The notes: generated by a model from the letters alone, not told the origin. A DNA stretch of 41,367 bases from Nitriliruptoraceae bacterium (GCA_007117945.1 SKTN01000138.1:1-41367); one strand, 5' to 3'. Positions 23,905-32,169 are shown, counted from the first letter of the stretch. Numbers and translations are program-made.

Positions 23905-24717
23905 GTGCGCATCCCGGACGACGCCCTGCCCTCGGCGCTGCCCACCCCCTTCGACCTGCAGCCCGCGTCCTTCTCCCACGTCCTGCGCCAGCTGGCACCC
24001 GAGGCGCTGGCCGGAGGACGCGAGCTGCCCGAGGAGCTGCGCCACCGACTGGTCGACGGCACCACGGTGCTGGCGGTGATCGCCCGCGACGGCGTCGTCG
24101 TGGCCGGTGACCGCCGGGCCACGGCCGGCAACCAGATCTCCCGGGGGGACATGCGCAAGGTGTTCCCCGCCGATGACACCTCGGCGGTGGCGATCTCCGG
24201 GGTGGCCGGGCCCGCGATGGAGCTCGCCAAGGTGTTCGCCACGGAGCTCGAGCACTACGAGAAGGTCGAGGGCGAGCCCCTGTCGCTGGAGGGCAAGTCC
24301 AACAAGCTCGCCGGCCTGCTGCGCGCCCACCTGCCCATGGCGATGCAGGGCCTGGTGGTGGTGCCCCTGTTCGCCGGGGTGGACCCCCGCACCCACACCC
24401 CGCGGATCTTCGAGTACGACCCCGTGGGTGGGCGCTATGTCGCCACCGCCCAGGCCGCCACGGGATCGGGCTCCCTGGCGGCGCGAGCGACCCTCAAGCG
24501 GCTCGTGGACGCCGACGCCGACCTCGACGCCGCCGTCCACACCGCCCTGGAGGCCCTGGCCGATGCCGCCGAGGAGGACAGCGCCACGGGCGGACCGGAC
24601 CTGATCCGCCGGATCTTCCCGATCGTCGCGGTGATCGACGCCGACGGCTACCGCGAGCTCGACGACGACGAGGTGGCGGGCCACGTCGAGACCGTGCTGG
24701 CCCACCGCCGGCGCTGA
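23905..24717 (+). CDS. prcB: 20S proteasome beta subunit PrcB
   Basis: Catalytic subunit of the bacterial 20S proteasome. The 270-residue precursor has a ~52-residue propeptide and should self-cleave at DG-TTVLAV, leaving Thr53 as the N-terminal nucleophile. Asp and Lys of the active site appear in VAGDRRATAGN and GDMRKVFPADD. SGVAGPAMELAKVFATELEHYEKVEGEPLSLEGK and the FEYDPVGGRYVATAQAATGSGS segment are typical. GTG at 23905 is preferred because GGAGG lies six bases upstream; the longer frame to 23845 covers the promoter. prcA follows after 86 bases. Confidence 0.95.
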   Translation: MRIPDDALPSALPTPFDLQPASFSHVLRQLAPEALAGGRELPEELRHRLVDGTTVLAVIARDGVVVAGDRRATAGNQISRGDMRKVFPADDTSAVAISGVAGPAMELAKVFATELEHYEKVEGEPLSLEGKSNKLAGLLRAHLPMAMQGLVVVPLFAGVDPRTHTPRIFEYDPVGGRYVATAQAATGSGSLAARATLKRLVDADADLDAAVHTALEALADAAEEDSATGGPDLIRRIFPIVAVIDADGYRELDDDEVAGHVETVLAHRRR

Positions 24718-24803
24718 CCGCCTGACCCCGCCCACCGGACCCACCACCACCCGTCACACCCGCCACCCCCGCCCGCCGCACGACACCCGCCGAGGAGCCC
24801 CGC

Positions 24804-25517
24804 GTGGCCGCCAACTTCTACGTCGCGCCCGAGCAGCTGATGAAGGACCGGGCGGAGTACGCCCGCAAGGGCATCGCCCGGGGGCGCGCCCTGCTCGCCG
24901 TCGCCTTCGACCACGGGGTGGTGTTCGTGGGCGAGAACCCCTCCGCGTCGCTGCACAAGACCTCGGAGATCTACGACGCCATCGCCTTCGCCGCCGTGGG
25001 CCGCTACAACGAGTTCGAGGCCCTGCGGGTGGCCGGCATCCGTCTCGCTGATGTCAAGGGCTACCAGTACGCCCGGGAGGACGTCACGGCCAAGCCACTG
25101 GCCAACGCCTACTCCCAGGCGCTCGGCGCGAGCTTCATGGGGGACTCCAAGCCCTTCGAGGTGGAGCTGCTGATCGCCCAGGTCGGCCCCCACGGTGCCG
25201 ACGCGCAGGAGGACGCCCCCACCGGCGGTGGCCTCGAGCTGTTCCACATCCTCTACGACGGTTCCATCGTCGACGAGCACCGCTTCGTGGTCATCGGTGG
25301 GGAGACCGAGCCCCTGCGCGAGGAGCTCGAGCGCACCTACCGCGACGACCTGGACCGCGACGCCGCGGTGCGGGTGGCCGTGGGCGCGCTGTCGAGCGTG
25401 GGGGGGCGCGAGCTCACACCGGAGGTGCTGGAGGTCTCCGGTCTGGACGACCGCCGGCCGCGCCGCCGGTTCTTCCGCCTCAGGGGCGCGGAGCTCGCCG
25501 CGGTGCTCGACGCGTGA
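24804..25517 (+). CDS. prcA: 20S proteasome alpha subunit PrcA
   Basis: Structural subunit forming the outer gate rings of the 20S proteasome. The 237-residue protein begins AANFYVAPEQLMKDRAEYARKGIARGR, the usual alpha-subunit N-terminus that gates the pore, then AVAFDHGVVFVGENPSASLHKTSEIYDAIAFAAVGRYNEFE. It has no N-terminal catalytic threonine, as expected. The GTG start at 24804 has GAGGAG upstream. Its stop overlaps the pafA start (GTGA). The 86 bases between prcB and prcA are C-rich and G-poor, which is unusual for a gap inside an operon. Confidence 0.95.
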   Translation: MAANFYVAPEQLMKDRAEYARKGIARGRALLAVAFDHGVVFVGENPSASLHKTSEIYDAIAFAAVGRYNEFEALRVAGIRLADVKGYQYAREDVTAKPLANAYSQALGASFMGDSKPFEVELLIAQVGPHGADAQEDAPTGGGLELFHILYDGSIVDEHRFVVIGGETEPLREELERTYRDDLDRDAAVRVAVGALSSVGGRELTPEVLEVSGLDDRRPRRRFFRLRGAELAAVLDA

Positions 25518-26872
25518 GACGACGCATCTTCGGCATCGAGACGGAGTACGGGGTCACCTGCACCGTCGACGGCCAGCGCCGCCTCAGCCCCGACGAGGTC
25601 GCCCGCTACCTCTTCCGACGGGTGGTGTCCTGGGGGCGCTCCTCGAACGTGTTCCTGGAGAACGGTGCCCGGCTCTACCTCGACGTGGGCTCCCACCCGG
25701 AGTACGCCACACCGGAGTGCGACGCACCCCTGCAGGTCACCACCCACGACCGCGCGGGGGAGCGGGTGGTGGAGGCCCTGGTCCTGGCCGCGGAGCAGCG
25801 CCTGGCCGAGGAGGGCGTGGAGGGTCGGATCTCGCTGTTCAAGAACAACACCGACTCCGCGGGCAACTCCTACGGCTGCCACGAGAACTACCTCGTGGCC
25901 CGGGTGGGGGAGTTCCAGCGCCTGGCCGAGGCCCTGATCCCCTTCCTGGTGACCCGCCAGATCTTCGCGGGTGCCGGCAAGGTCCTGCCGACCCCCCGGG
26001 GCACGATCTTCGCCCTCGCCCAGCGGGCCGAGCACATCTGGGAGGGGGTCTCCTCGGCCACCACCCGGTCCCGGCCCATCATCAACACCCGCGACGAGCC
26101 CCACGCCGACGCGGAGCGCTTCCGGCGCCTGCACGTGATCGTGGGTGACTCGAACATGAGCGAGTACACCACCTGGCTGAAGGTGGCGACCTGCGACCTG
26201 GTCCTGCGGATGCTGGAGCGGCAGGCGGTCCTCAGGGAGATGAGCCTGGACAACCCGATCCGCTCGATCCGCGACATCAGCCACGACCTGACCGGCACCC
26301 GGCCGGTGCGCCTGGCCAACGGCCGCGAGCTCAGCGCCCAGCAGATCCAGCAGACCTACCTCGAGCGCGTGGAGCGGTTCGTGGCCACCGACCCCGAGTC
26401 CAGCGACGAGGACCGCCACGTGGTGGCCGAGTGGCGGGACGTGCTCCACCGCCTCACCGAGGATCCCGTGTCCCTGTCACGCCGGCTCGACTGGGTGGCC
26501 AAACACCAGCTCGTGGAGGCCTACCGGGCCAAACACGACCTCGCCCTCTCCGACCCGCGGGTGGCGATGCTGGACCTCGCCTACCACGAGGTGGTCCGCG
26601 ACCGGGGCCTGTACCACCTCCTGGATCGGCAGGGCCGCGTGCACCGCCTCCTCGACGACGCCGAGGTGGAGCGGGCCCGCACGGAGCCACCGGCCACCAC
26701 CCGGGCGGCGCTGCGGGGCCGTTTCGTGCGGGAGGCCAAGGCCAAGCGACGGGACTACACCGTCGACTGGGTGCACCTGAAGCTCAACGACCAGGCGCAG
26801 CGCACGGTGCTGTGCAAGGACCCCTTCCGCTCCCAGGACGAGCGCGTCGACCGCCTCATCGAGGCGATGTAG
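25514..26872 (+). CDS. pafA: Pup-protein ligase PafA
   Basis: ATP-dependent ligase that joins the C-terminal glutamate of deamidated Pup to substrate lysines. The 452-residue protein starts RRRIFGIETEYGVT with metal ligands Glu9 and Glu11. The catalytic aspartate is in RLYLDVGSHPEYATPECD (Asp57). It lacks the Dop-loop, and FKNNTDSAGNSYGCHENYL, NTRDEPHAD and MLDLAYHEVVRDRGLYHLL follow. Start GTG 25514 overlaps the prcA TGA by four bases. Its last 17 bases overlap the 3' end of the convergent SRPBCC gene. Confidence 0.97.
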   Translation: MRRRIFGIETEYGVTCTVDGQRRLSPDEVARYLFRRVVSWGRSSNVFLENGARLYLDVGSHPEYATPECDAPLQVTTHDRAGERVVEALVLAAEQRLAEEGVEGRISLFKNNTDSAGNSYGCHENYLVARVGEFQRLAEALIPFLVTRQIFAGAGKVLPTPRGTIFALAQRAEHIWEGVSSATTRSRPIINTRDEPHADAERFRRLHVIVGDSNMSEYTTWLKVATCDLVLRMLERQAVLREMSLDNPIRSIRDISHDLTGTRPVRLANGRELSAQQIQQTYLERVERFVATDPESSDEDRHVVAEWRDVLHRLTEDPVSLSRRLDWVAKHQLVEAYRAKHDLALSDPRVAMLDLAYHEVVRDRGLYHLLDRQGRVHRLLDDAEVERARTEPPATTRAALRGRFVREAKAKRRDYTVDWVHLKLNDQAQRTVLCKDPFRSQDERVDRLIEAM

Positions 26873-27413
26873 CTGCCGCACACCACCGTCCGAAACGCCG
26901 CCAGAACACGGTGTTGCCCCCCCGCCAGGCGGCGATCAGGGGCGTGCGGACCACCCCTTCGCTGGTGACCGTGATCCGCGTGCGGGCCCCGGCGGGGTCG
27001 GTCTCCAGGTCGAAGGCCAGGCGCACCGGCCGCAGCAGCCGGGGGCTGGCGACGAAGGCGCCGTAGAGGTAGATCAGCTCGCGGTGGCGGGGTGGGTGCA
27101 CCGCACCGACCACCGCGGGCAGCTGCAGCCCCGGTCCGTGGTGGCTGTTGCGCACCCCGGGCCGGAAGGCGTCGGTGCCGGGCGGGTGGTGGAACTCGAC
27201 GGCGTAGGGCCACACCTGCCCCTCGACGAAGGTCGCGGGGTCGTCGAGCCAGTCCCACACCGTCGTCACCGGCCGGTCGACGACCACGCGGGTCTGCACC
27301 ACGTCGTGCACGAAGCCCTCGGGCACCACCTGACCCACGGCTTCGCGCAGGGTCGGCGTGCCGACGGGCGCCGCGGGGGAGCGGGGTCCGTCGTCTTCCA
27401 CCGGCGTGGCCAT
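26856..27413 (-). CDS. SRPBCC (START-like) domain protein
   Basis: A 185-residue protein with the pattern of the SRPBCC ligand-binding fold: VVQTRVVVDRPVTTVWDWLDDPATFVEGQVWPYAVEF at the start of the domain, a central run of strands with an RELIYLYGAF segment, and a long C-terminal helix (PLIAAWRGGNTVFWRRFGRW). Such proteins bind hydrophobic ligands or act as cyclases or transport helpers; the ligand is unknown. ATG 27413 has GGGAG upstream and a -10-like TAGGGT at 27438-27443. It is transcribed against pafA and overlaps its last 17 bases. Confidence 0.7.
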   Translation of the reverse strand: MATPVEDDGPRSPAAPVGTPTLREAVGQVVPEGFVHDVVQTRVVVDRPVTTVWDWLDDPATFVEGQVWPYAVEFHHPPGTDAFRPGVRNSHHGPGLQLPAVVGAVHPPRHRELIYLYGAFVASPRLLRPVRLAFDLETDPAGARTRITVTSEGVVRTPLIAAWRGGNTVFWRRFGRWCAAATSPR

Positions 27414-27437
27414 GCTGACTCCCGGTCGGGGAGGCCA

Positions 27438-27443
27438 ACCCTA
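27438..27443 (-). promoter_or_regulatory. candidate -10 element of SRPBCC gene
   Basis: TAGGGT on the minus strand, 24 bases before the ATG at 27413, in the 41-base gap after the upstream gene. It fits the window's TAGGNT pattern. Confidence 0.35.
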
Positions 27444-27454
27444 GCCACGCCACC

Positions 27455-29464
27455 TCATGCGACCGGCGCGGTGGGCGCAGCCCCCGGTCCGCTCCCGCTG
27501 GTCTCGAGGACGGTCACATCCACCACCCGGGTGGTGGCCTGGTGTCCGAGCAGCCGCTCGAGGTGCGAGCGCTGCGCGGCGGCCCAGAGGGGGCGCAACG
27601 AGGGGTCGACGCGCGCCCAGCTGCGCAACGCCGGACTGTGGCGCAGGGCGCGCTCCAGGTACAGCAGGGCCCGGTCGTGGTCCTCCAGCGTGACGAAACA
27701 GCACGCCACGGTGTAGGCGTCACGGTGATCGAGCCGGGGGTTCTGCAGGAGCGCCCACAGCAGCTGGCGTCCGCGGGTCGAACTCGGCGCGATCTCCCGG
27801 GTGGCACCACCGGGGGCAGGGGCGGGCGGCTGCTGCGCCACGGGCATCTCGCCCTCGCACGCCCCGCGCGTGAGCAGGATGCCCGCCAGCAGCAGCTGCG
27901 TGGAGGGCTCCATCATCTGCGCGAACGCACGGACCGGTTGGGGCACCCCGGGGTCACCCTCGGCGCACAGCGCTGCGAGGTCGGCCTCCAGCTGCCGGAC
28001 GGTCCGTTCCGCATCGTCGAGGTCAGCGGTGGCGGCCGTCGACCCGTCCGGGAGGCAGAGGAGGTGGCGGTTGAGCTCCGCGGCGGCCAGGGCGTACGCC
28101 GCACGGAGCTGGATCGGCCGCGGCCGGTCGGTGGAACGCGTCGCGAGCCGGCGCAGCTGCGCGACCGCCTCGTCGTAGCGCAGTCGGTCGAGGTTGCCGG
28201 TCGACATCGAACGGAACATGTCGGCCATGGCCCGGCCCAGGATCGCCCCACCGTTGTCCGGGTCGAGCTCCAGTGCACGGTCGTGGAGCCGGATGCCGTC
28301 GGCCACCAGGCCGGTGTCCACCAGTCGTCCGGCGGCGACCTGCAGGGCGACGCTGACGGGGTCGCTGGCGCCCCACGCGACCCGCTGCAGCCGCTCGCTG
28401 CCGAAGTGGTGACAGGTGACCACGGCCAGCACCCACGCGGCGGCGGCGTCCAACGACGCCTGGAACCACGCCTGTGCCGTGGCGTCGTCCCCTGACGCGT
28501 GTGCGCTCGGTGCCTGGTCGGCCGCTGGCGCGGGCGTACGGAGCTCCTCGGCGAGCAGCGGACGGTGCCAGTGGTCCGCCGAGAGGCTCCCGAGCAGGCT
28601 CCGGTTGTGCCGAACCGTCAGCTCGAAGCGGCCGTCCTCGCCGACACGGAGGTGGCCGGCCACCCGGTAGCGCTCGCGGGGCAGCAGCGGGCGGACCAGG
28701 GCGAGGGCGGCCCGGAGCACCGGGTTGGGGGCCAGCTCCTCGACCCCCGAACCCGTGAGCGCCTCGTTGTCGAGGCCGTCGACCAGTCGGAGCCCATCCG
28801 GGCGCTTGGCCGCAGCCTCGGCGATCGCCACCCGCAACCGCGCACTGACCCCACCCCCGTCCATGCCACTGGCAGCGGTCAGCTCCGTCACCTCGATCTG
28901 CGGGTCGCGCACCACCGCCAGTGCGACGAGCAGGTGCACACCCAGCAGCAGGACCAGCGCGGTCCACAGGTGGAAGCGGACGGCAGGGGTGTCGGTCGGG
29001 GGCACCGGGAGACGGCGCAGGGACCACAGCAGACAGGTGACCGCGACGGCCAGGATCACGGGCGGCAGCACCCGCCACCCACCGCCTCGCTCCTCGAGGA
29101 GCAGCCACCGCACGCGGAGCCGCTGCGTGTGGCTGCCGATCGGCACCGTCGCTGCCAGGGTGCGCACCCCGAGGAGCGCCACGGCGAGCGCGACGGCCAG
29201 CTCACCCAGCAGGCGGAGCAGCGGCTGGAGTACCGCGTCGAGCAGTTGCCGCCAGGCGGTCGTGAGCACGTCGAGCGCCGCAGGTGGGTCGTGCTCCACA
29301 CCCTCCGGGCTGAGCAGGTCCTGCTGGACCTCGCCGCTGCCGTCACCGGGCCCCGTGACCGCCCCGGCCGGCACGACCGCCAGCACCAGCGCGAGGGCGG
29401 TCAGCAGGACGAGCGGCGCCCACGCCGGCTGCCGGCGGGAGCGATCCTGACCGCGTGCGCCCAC
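27455..29464 (-). CDS. large membrane protein with helical-repeat (TPR-like) cytosolic region, unknown
   Basis: I do not recognise this 669-residue protein. It has a first membrane helix or signal anchor (residues 16-34), then helices at about 85-107, 132-149 and 165-185. The remaining ~480 residues should lie on one side of the membrane. They include ALELDPDNGGAILGRAMADMF and DRALLYLERALRHSPALRSW, which look like tetratricopeptide helices, and a region with two cysteines near AYTVACCFV. The GTG start at 29464 has GGGAGG seven bases upstream. It lies between pafA and pafB on the opposite strand, a position not expected from mycobacterial order, so it may have been inserted there. A scaffold or sensor role is possible but not shown. 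Confidence 0.75.
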   Translation of the reverse strand: MGARGQDRSRRQPAWAPLVLLTALALVLAVVPAGAVTGPGDGSGEVQQDLLSPEGVEHDPPAALDVLTTAWRQLLDAVLQPLLRLLGELAVALAVALLGVRTLAATVPIGSHTQRLRVRWLLLEERGGGWRVLPPVILAVAVTCLLWSLRRLPVPPTDTPAVRFHLWTALVLLLGVHLLVALAVVRDPQIEVTELTAASGMDGGGVSARLRVAIAEAAAKRPDGLRLVDGLDNEALTGSGVEELAPNPVLRAALALVRPLLPRERYRVAGHLRVGEDGRFELTVRHNRSLLGSLSADHWHRPLLAEELRTPAPAADQAPSAHASGDDATAQAWFQASLDAAAAWVLAVVTCHHFGSERLQRVAWGASDPVSVALQVAAGRLVDTGLVADGIRLHDRALELDPDNGGAILGRAMADMFRSMSTGNLDRLRYDEAVAQLRRLATRSTDRPRPIQLRAAYALAAAELNRHLLCLPDGSTAATADLDDAERTVRQLEADLAALCAEGDPGVPQPVRAFAQMMEPSTQLLLAGILLTRGACEGEMPVAQQPPAPAPGGATREIAPSSTRGRQLLWALLQNPRLDHRDAYTVACCFVTLEDHDRALLYLERALRHSPALRSWARVDPSLRPLWAAAQRSHLERLLGHQATTRVVDVTVLETSGSGPGAAPTAPVA

Positions 29465-29493
29465 CGCCGGCCTCCCACGCGTCGACGACCATC

Positions 29494-29499
29494 ACTATG
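29494..29499 (-). promoter_or_regulatory. candidate -10 element of the membrane protein at 27455
   Basis: CATAGT on the minus strand, 29 bases before the GTG at 29464. It is the only AT-rich spot in the gap shared with pafB. Confidence 0.3.
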
Positions 29500-29557
29500 C
29501 GCCGTCCTGCGCGATCGCGCCAGCCCCGCCCTGCGGGTGGACCGTGCCCCGGCTCAG

Positions 29558-29563
29558 TAGGCT
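29558..29563 (+). promoter_or_regulatory. candidate -10 element of pafB
   Basis: TAGGCT, 24 bases before the pafB GTG and followed by GAGGAGG (29577-29583). One of five exact copies of the hexamer at this distance from a plus-strand gene. Confidence 0.45.
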
Positions 29564-29587
29564 CCGTCGGCAGGATGAGGAGGCGGT

Positions 29588-30670
29588 GTGGCGGAGAAGG
29601 TCGAGCGCCTGGTCAACCTCACGATCGCCCTGCTGGAGGCGCCGGGGGCGCTGAGCCTGGCGGAGCTGCGCCGCCGCACGGGCTACTACACCGACGGCAC
29701 CCCGGCGTCGACCCGGCGCCGCTTCGAGCGGGACAAGGACGAGCTGCGCCACCTCGGCGTCCCCATCGAGACCGTCACCCTGCCCCACAGCGAGGAGGTC
29801 GGCTACCGCATCCCCCGCCGCAGCTACGAGCTCCCCGACGTGGAGCTGACGGCCGAGGAGGTGGCCGCACTGGCCCTGGCGGTACGGCTGACGGGCGCCG
29901 AGGGCACACCCCTGGCCCTGGCCAAGCTGGCCGCCCGGGCCCCCGATCCCGCGCAGCTGGAGCTGGGGGCCGACACCCGCGTGGAGCTGCCCCCCGGACC
30001 CGTGGACGCGGTCGCCCGGGCCGTGCTCGGACGCCAGCGCCTGGCCTTCACCTACCGGCGGGCCGACGGCAGCACGGCCCAGCGCACCGTCGACCCCTAC
30101 GGCGTGGTGCAGCGCCGCTCCGCCTGGTACCTCGTCGGCCGCGATCACGACCGTGACGCCCTGCGCGCCTTCCGCCTGGACCGCCTCGCCAGCGAGCCCC
30201 GCCCCGTGGGGGAGCCGGACGCCTTCGAGCCACCCCCCGACCTGGACCTCGCCGCGGCCGTCAGCGGACCGGCCCAGCCGGGCGTCGAGGTGACCCTCGC
30301 TGTGACCGAGGAGGCGCGCTGGGCCGTGGAGCTGCGCGGCGGGCGGGACACCGGACGTCGTCACGAGGACGGGCGCGCCGTACTCACCCTGGAGGAGCTG
30401 CACCCCGTGCGGGACCGGGCGTGGATCCTCGGTCTGGCCGGCGCGGTGGAGGTCCTGGCCCCCGAGCAGCTGCGTGCGGAGGTCGCCGCGGGCTTCGCTG
30501 CGGTGCTCGCGGCCCACGATGGTGCCGCTACAGGCACCGACGGCGACACAGGGGCGCCCGACGGCGACACACCAGCGCCCGACGGCGACACACCAGCGCC
30601 CGACGGCGACACAGGGGCGCCCGACGGCGACACACCAGCGCCCGACGGCGACGGGGGAGGGAGCTCGTGA
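29588..30670 (+). CDS. pafB: WYL-domain regulator PafB
   Basis: DNA-binding protein that, together with PafC, controls proteasome-independent DNA-damage genes in mycobacteria. The 360-residue protein has an N-terminal winged helix (AEKVERLVNLTIALLEAPGALSLAELRRRT), a WYL domain with FTYRRADGS, SAWYLVGRD and ALRAFRLDR, and a WCX-like C-terminal domain. It ends with a ~44-residue low-complexity tail of PDGDTPA/PDGDTGA repeats, which the family normally lacks. GTG 29588 follows GAGGAGG at a short 4-base spacing. Its stop overlaps pafC by four bases, so the two proteins are probably made in fixed ratio. Confidence 0.93.
   Translation: MAEKVERLVNLTIALLEAPGALSLAELRRRTGYYTDGTPASTRRRFERDKDELRHLGVPIETVTLPHSEEVGYRIPRRSYELPDVELTAEEVAALALAVRLTGAEGTPLALAKLAARAPDPAQLELGADTRVELPPGPVDAVARAVLGRQRLAFTYRRADGSTAQRTVDPYGVVQRRSAWYLVGRDHDRDALRAFRLDRLASEPRPVGEPDAFEPPPDLDLAAAVSGPAQPGVEVTLAVTEEARWAVELRGGRDTGRRHEDGRAVLTLEELHPVRDRAWILGLAGAVEVLAPEQLRAEVAAGFAAVLAAHDGAATGTDGDTGAPDGDTPAPDGDTPAPDGDTGAPDGDTPAPDGDGGGSS
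30539..30656 (+). repeat. pafB: 21-bp tandem repeat in the 3' end of pafB
   Basis: Five full units and one partial unit of 21 bases (30539, 30560, 30581, 30602, 30623, partial from 30644). Units start GACGGCGACACA and end in GGGGCGCCC or CCAGCGCCC. Units 1 and 4 are the GGGG form; 2, 3 and 5 are the CCAG form. The period is a multiple of three, so the frame is kept, encoding DGDT-(G/P)-AP heptads. Unit number could vary by slippage. Confidence 0.9.
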
Positions 30671-31578
30671 GCGCCGCCCAGGACGTCGCCCGGATGCTGA
30701 CCCTGGTCCCCTGGCTGCTCGAGCGGCCCGGGGCGAGCCTCGCGGAGGCAGCGGCGGTGTTCGGCGTCGACGAGGACACGATCCGCGACGACCTCGGCCA
30801 CCTCGACTTCTGCGGTCTGCCCGGGCTCGGTGGGGGAGCGCTGTTCGAGGTCACCCTGGTCGAGGACCGGGTGGTGCTGACCATGGCCGACGAGCTGCGC
30901 CGGCCCGTGCGACCCACCGCCGAGGAGGCCCTGCGCCTGGTGGTCAGTGTGGACGCTGTCGCCGAGGCGCTGGGTGACGAACTCCCCGCGCTGCGCAGCG
31001 CCGTGGACCGGGTCCGGGCAGCCCTGGGCATCCCGGAACGCTCCGCCGACGTGCTCGAGCCCGACGGGGTGGCGGCGCTGCCCCTGCTCCGCAGGGCCGT
31101 GCGCGAGGGCCGCCGCGTGGAGCTCGACTACCAGGGCCGCGGTGACGAGCGTCCCGCCACCCGCCACGTCGATCCCTGGGCCCTGCACGTGGTCGACGGC
31201 ACCTGGTACCTGCAGGGCCACGACCGCTCCGCGCAGCAGCGGCGGGTCTTCCGCCTTGACCGCGTCGCCGCCGCCCGGCTCACCGACGCGGCCCGTGAGG
31301 TCCCACCCCCCGCCGACCTCCCACCCCCGCGCTACGTGCCCGGACCGGAGGACCTGGCCGTCACCCTGGAACTCAGCCCCCGGGGGCGCTGGGTGGAGGA
31401 GGCCGTCACCGCCGACGAGGTGGTCGTGCACCCCGATGGCAGCGCCACCCTGCACCTGCGCACCGACGCGCCCACCTGGGTGGCACGCCTGGTGCTGATG
31501 GCCGCGGGTGAGGCCGTGGTCACCGCGCCCGAGGACCTGATCGCCACGGTCGTGCGCTTGGCCCGGGCCGCCGTCTGA
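30667..31578 (+). CDS. pafC: WYL-domain regulator PafC
   Basis: Partner of PafB, with the same architecture. The 303-residue protein has a winged-helix N-terminus (AAQDVARMLTLVPWLLERPGASLAEAAAVFGVDEDTIRDDL), a central WYL domain (VELDYQGRGDERPATRHVDPWALHVVDGTWYLQGHD, RRVFRLDR) and a C-terminal WCX-like extension (LAVTLELSPRGRWVEEAV). GTG 30667 follows GGGAGG and overlaps the pafB TGA (GTGA). A perfect hairpin lies about 80 bases after the stop. Confidence 0.93.
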   Translation: MSAAQDVARMLTLVPWLLERPGASLAEAAAVFGVDEDTIRDDLGHLDFCGLPGLGGGALFEVTLVEDRVVLTMADELRRPVRPTAEEALRLVVSVDAVAEALGDELPALRSAVDRVRAALGIPERSADVLEPDGVAALPLLRRAVREGRRVELDYQGRGDERPATRHVDPWALHVVDGTWYLQGHDRSAQQRRVFRLDRVAAARLTDAAREVPPPADLPPPRYVPGPEDLAVTLELSPRGRWVEEAVTADEVVVHPDGSATLHLRTDAPTWVARLVLMAAGEAVVTAPEDLIATVVRLARAAV

Positions 31579-31659
31579 CGACCACGCGCCCTCCGGCTTG
31601 AGCGCTGCGCGCCCGTGTGTGCGCCGAGCGTGCACCCGCGCCTGCCCCGGCAGACCCGC

Positions 31660-31686
31660 TGGCACGGGACCTACAGGCCCGTGCCA
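31660..31686 (+). terminator. hairpin after pafBC
   Basis: TGGCACGGG (31660-31668) pairs perfectly with CCCGTGCCA (31678-31686) around a 9-base loop in the gap between pafC and the zinc-ribbon gene. No T-run follows. It probably ends the pafBC transcript. Confidence 0.55.
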
Positions 31687-31732
31687 CGGGGGCCGACACC
31701 TCGGGTGCAACCCCACACGAGGAGGTCACGAG

Positions 31733-32083
31733 GTGACCCGCATCCGAGCCAGCTGCCCCGCCTGCGGCGAGGTGGACCTGCGTCCCGACGACGTCGTGCT
31801 CCACGTGGTGCGGGCCGACGACGGCCTGGTGTCCGACGGCAGCGAGTACCGCTTCCGCTGCCCGTCCTGCGCGGACGAGGTCGCCAAGCCGGCGGATGAG
31901 CGCATCGCGCAGCTGCTCACCACCGGTGGTGTTCCCGTCGCGGAGCTCGCGCCGCAGCTGCCGCCCCACCCCGAGTTCCCCCCCGGTGGCCCCGCCTTCG
32001 ACCACGACGATCTCCTCGACCTGCACCTGCTGCTGGCCCGTGCGGACTGGTTCCGCGACCTGGTCCGCGGCACGCCCGTCTGA
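31733..32083 (+). CDS. small zinc-ribbon protein
   Basis: A 116-residue protein with two CxxC pairs, C8PAC11 and C43PSC46, spaced as in a four-cysteine zinc ribbon. The residues between them form strands (EVDLRPDDVVLHVVR). The second half is helical and acidic (FDHDDLLDLHLLLARADWFRDLV). No enzyme motif is seen. It could bind nucleic acid or a protein partner. GTG 31733 follows GAGGAGG with an 8-base gap. A 19-base tandem duplication straddles its stop codon. Confidence 0.75.
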   Translation: MTRIRASCPACGEVDLRPDDVVLHVVRADDGLVSDGSEYRFRCPSCADEVAKPADERIAQLLTTGGVPVAELAPQLPPHPEFPPGGPAFDHDDLLDLHLLLARADWFRDLVRGTPV

Positions 32084-32115
32084 GCCCGTACCCCCCGTCT
32101 GAGCCCGTACCCCCC
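32078..32115 (+). repeat. 19-bp perfect tandem duplication across a stop codon
   Basis: GTCTGAGCCCGTACCCCCC occurs twice in direct succession (32078-32096 and 32097-32115). The first copy contains the TGA of the zinc-ribbon gene. Being identical, it is probably a recent duplication or an assembly slip. Confidence 0.9.
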
Positions 32116-32163
32116 GGATGGGGTCCGGTGGCGCCGCGAGGACGCCCCTGTCGGGCACCGCGG

Positions 32164-32169
32164 TAGGCT
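32164..32169 (+). promoter_or_regulatory. candidate -10 element of gene 32198
   Basis: TAGGCT, 28 bases before the GTG at 32198 and followed by GAGGAC. One of the five exact copies of this hexamer. Confidence 0.45.

Noticed and set aside
30539..30656. Regular repeats as a CRISPR array
   Set aside because: The units are contiguous 21-bp repeats without spacers, they lie in the pafB frame, and no cas gene is near.
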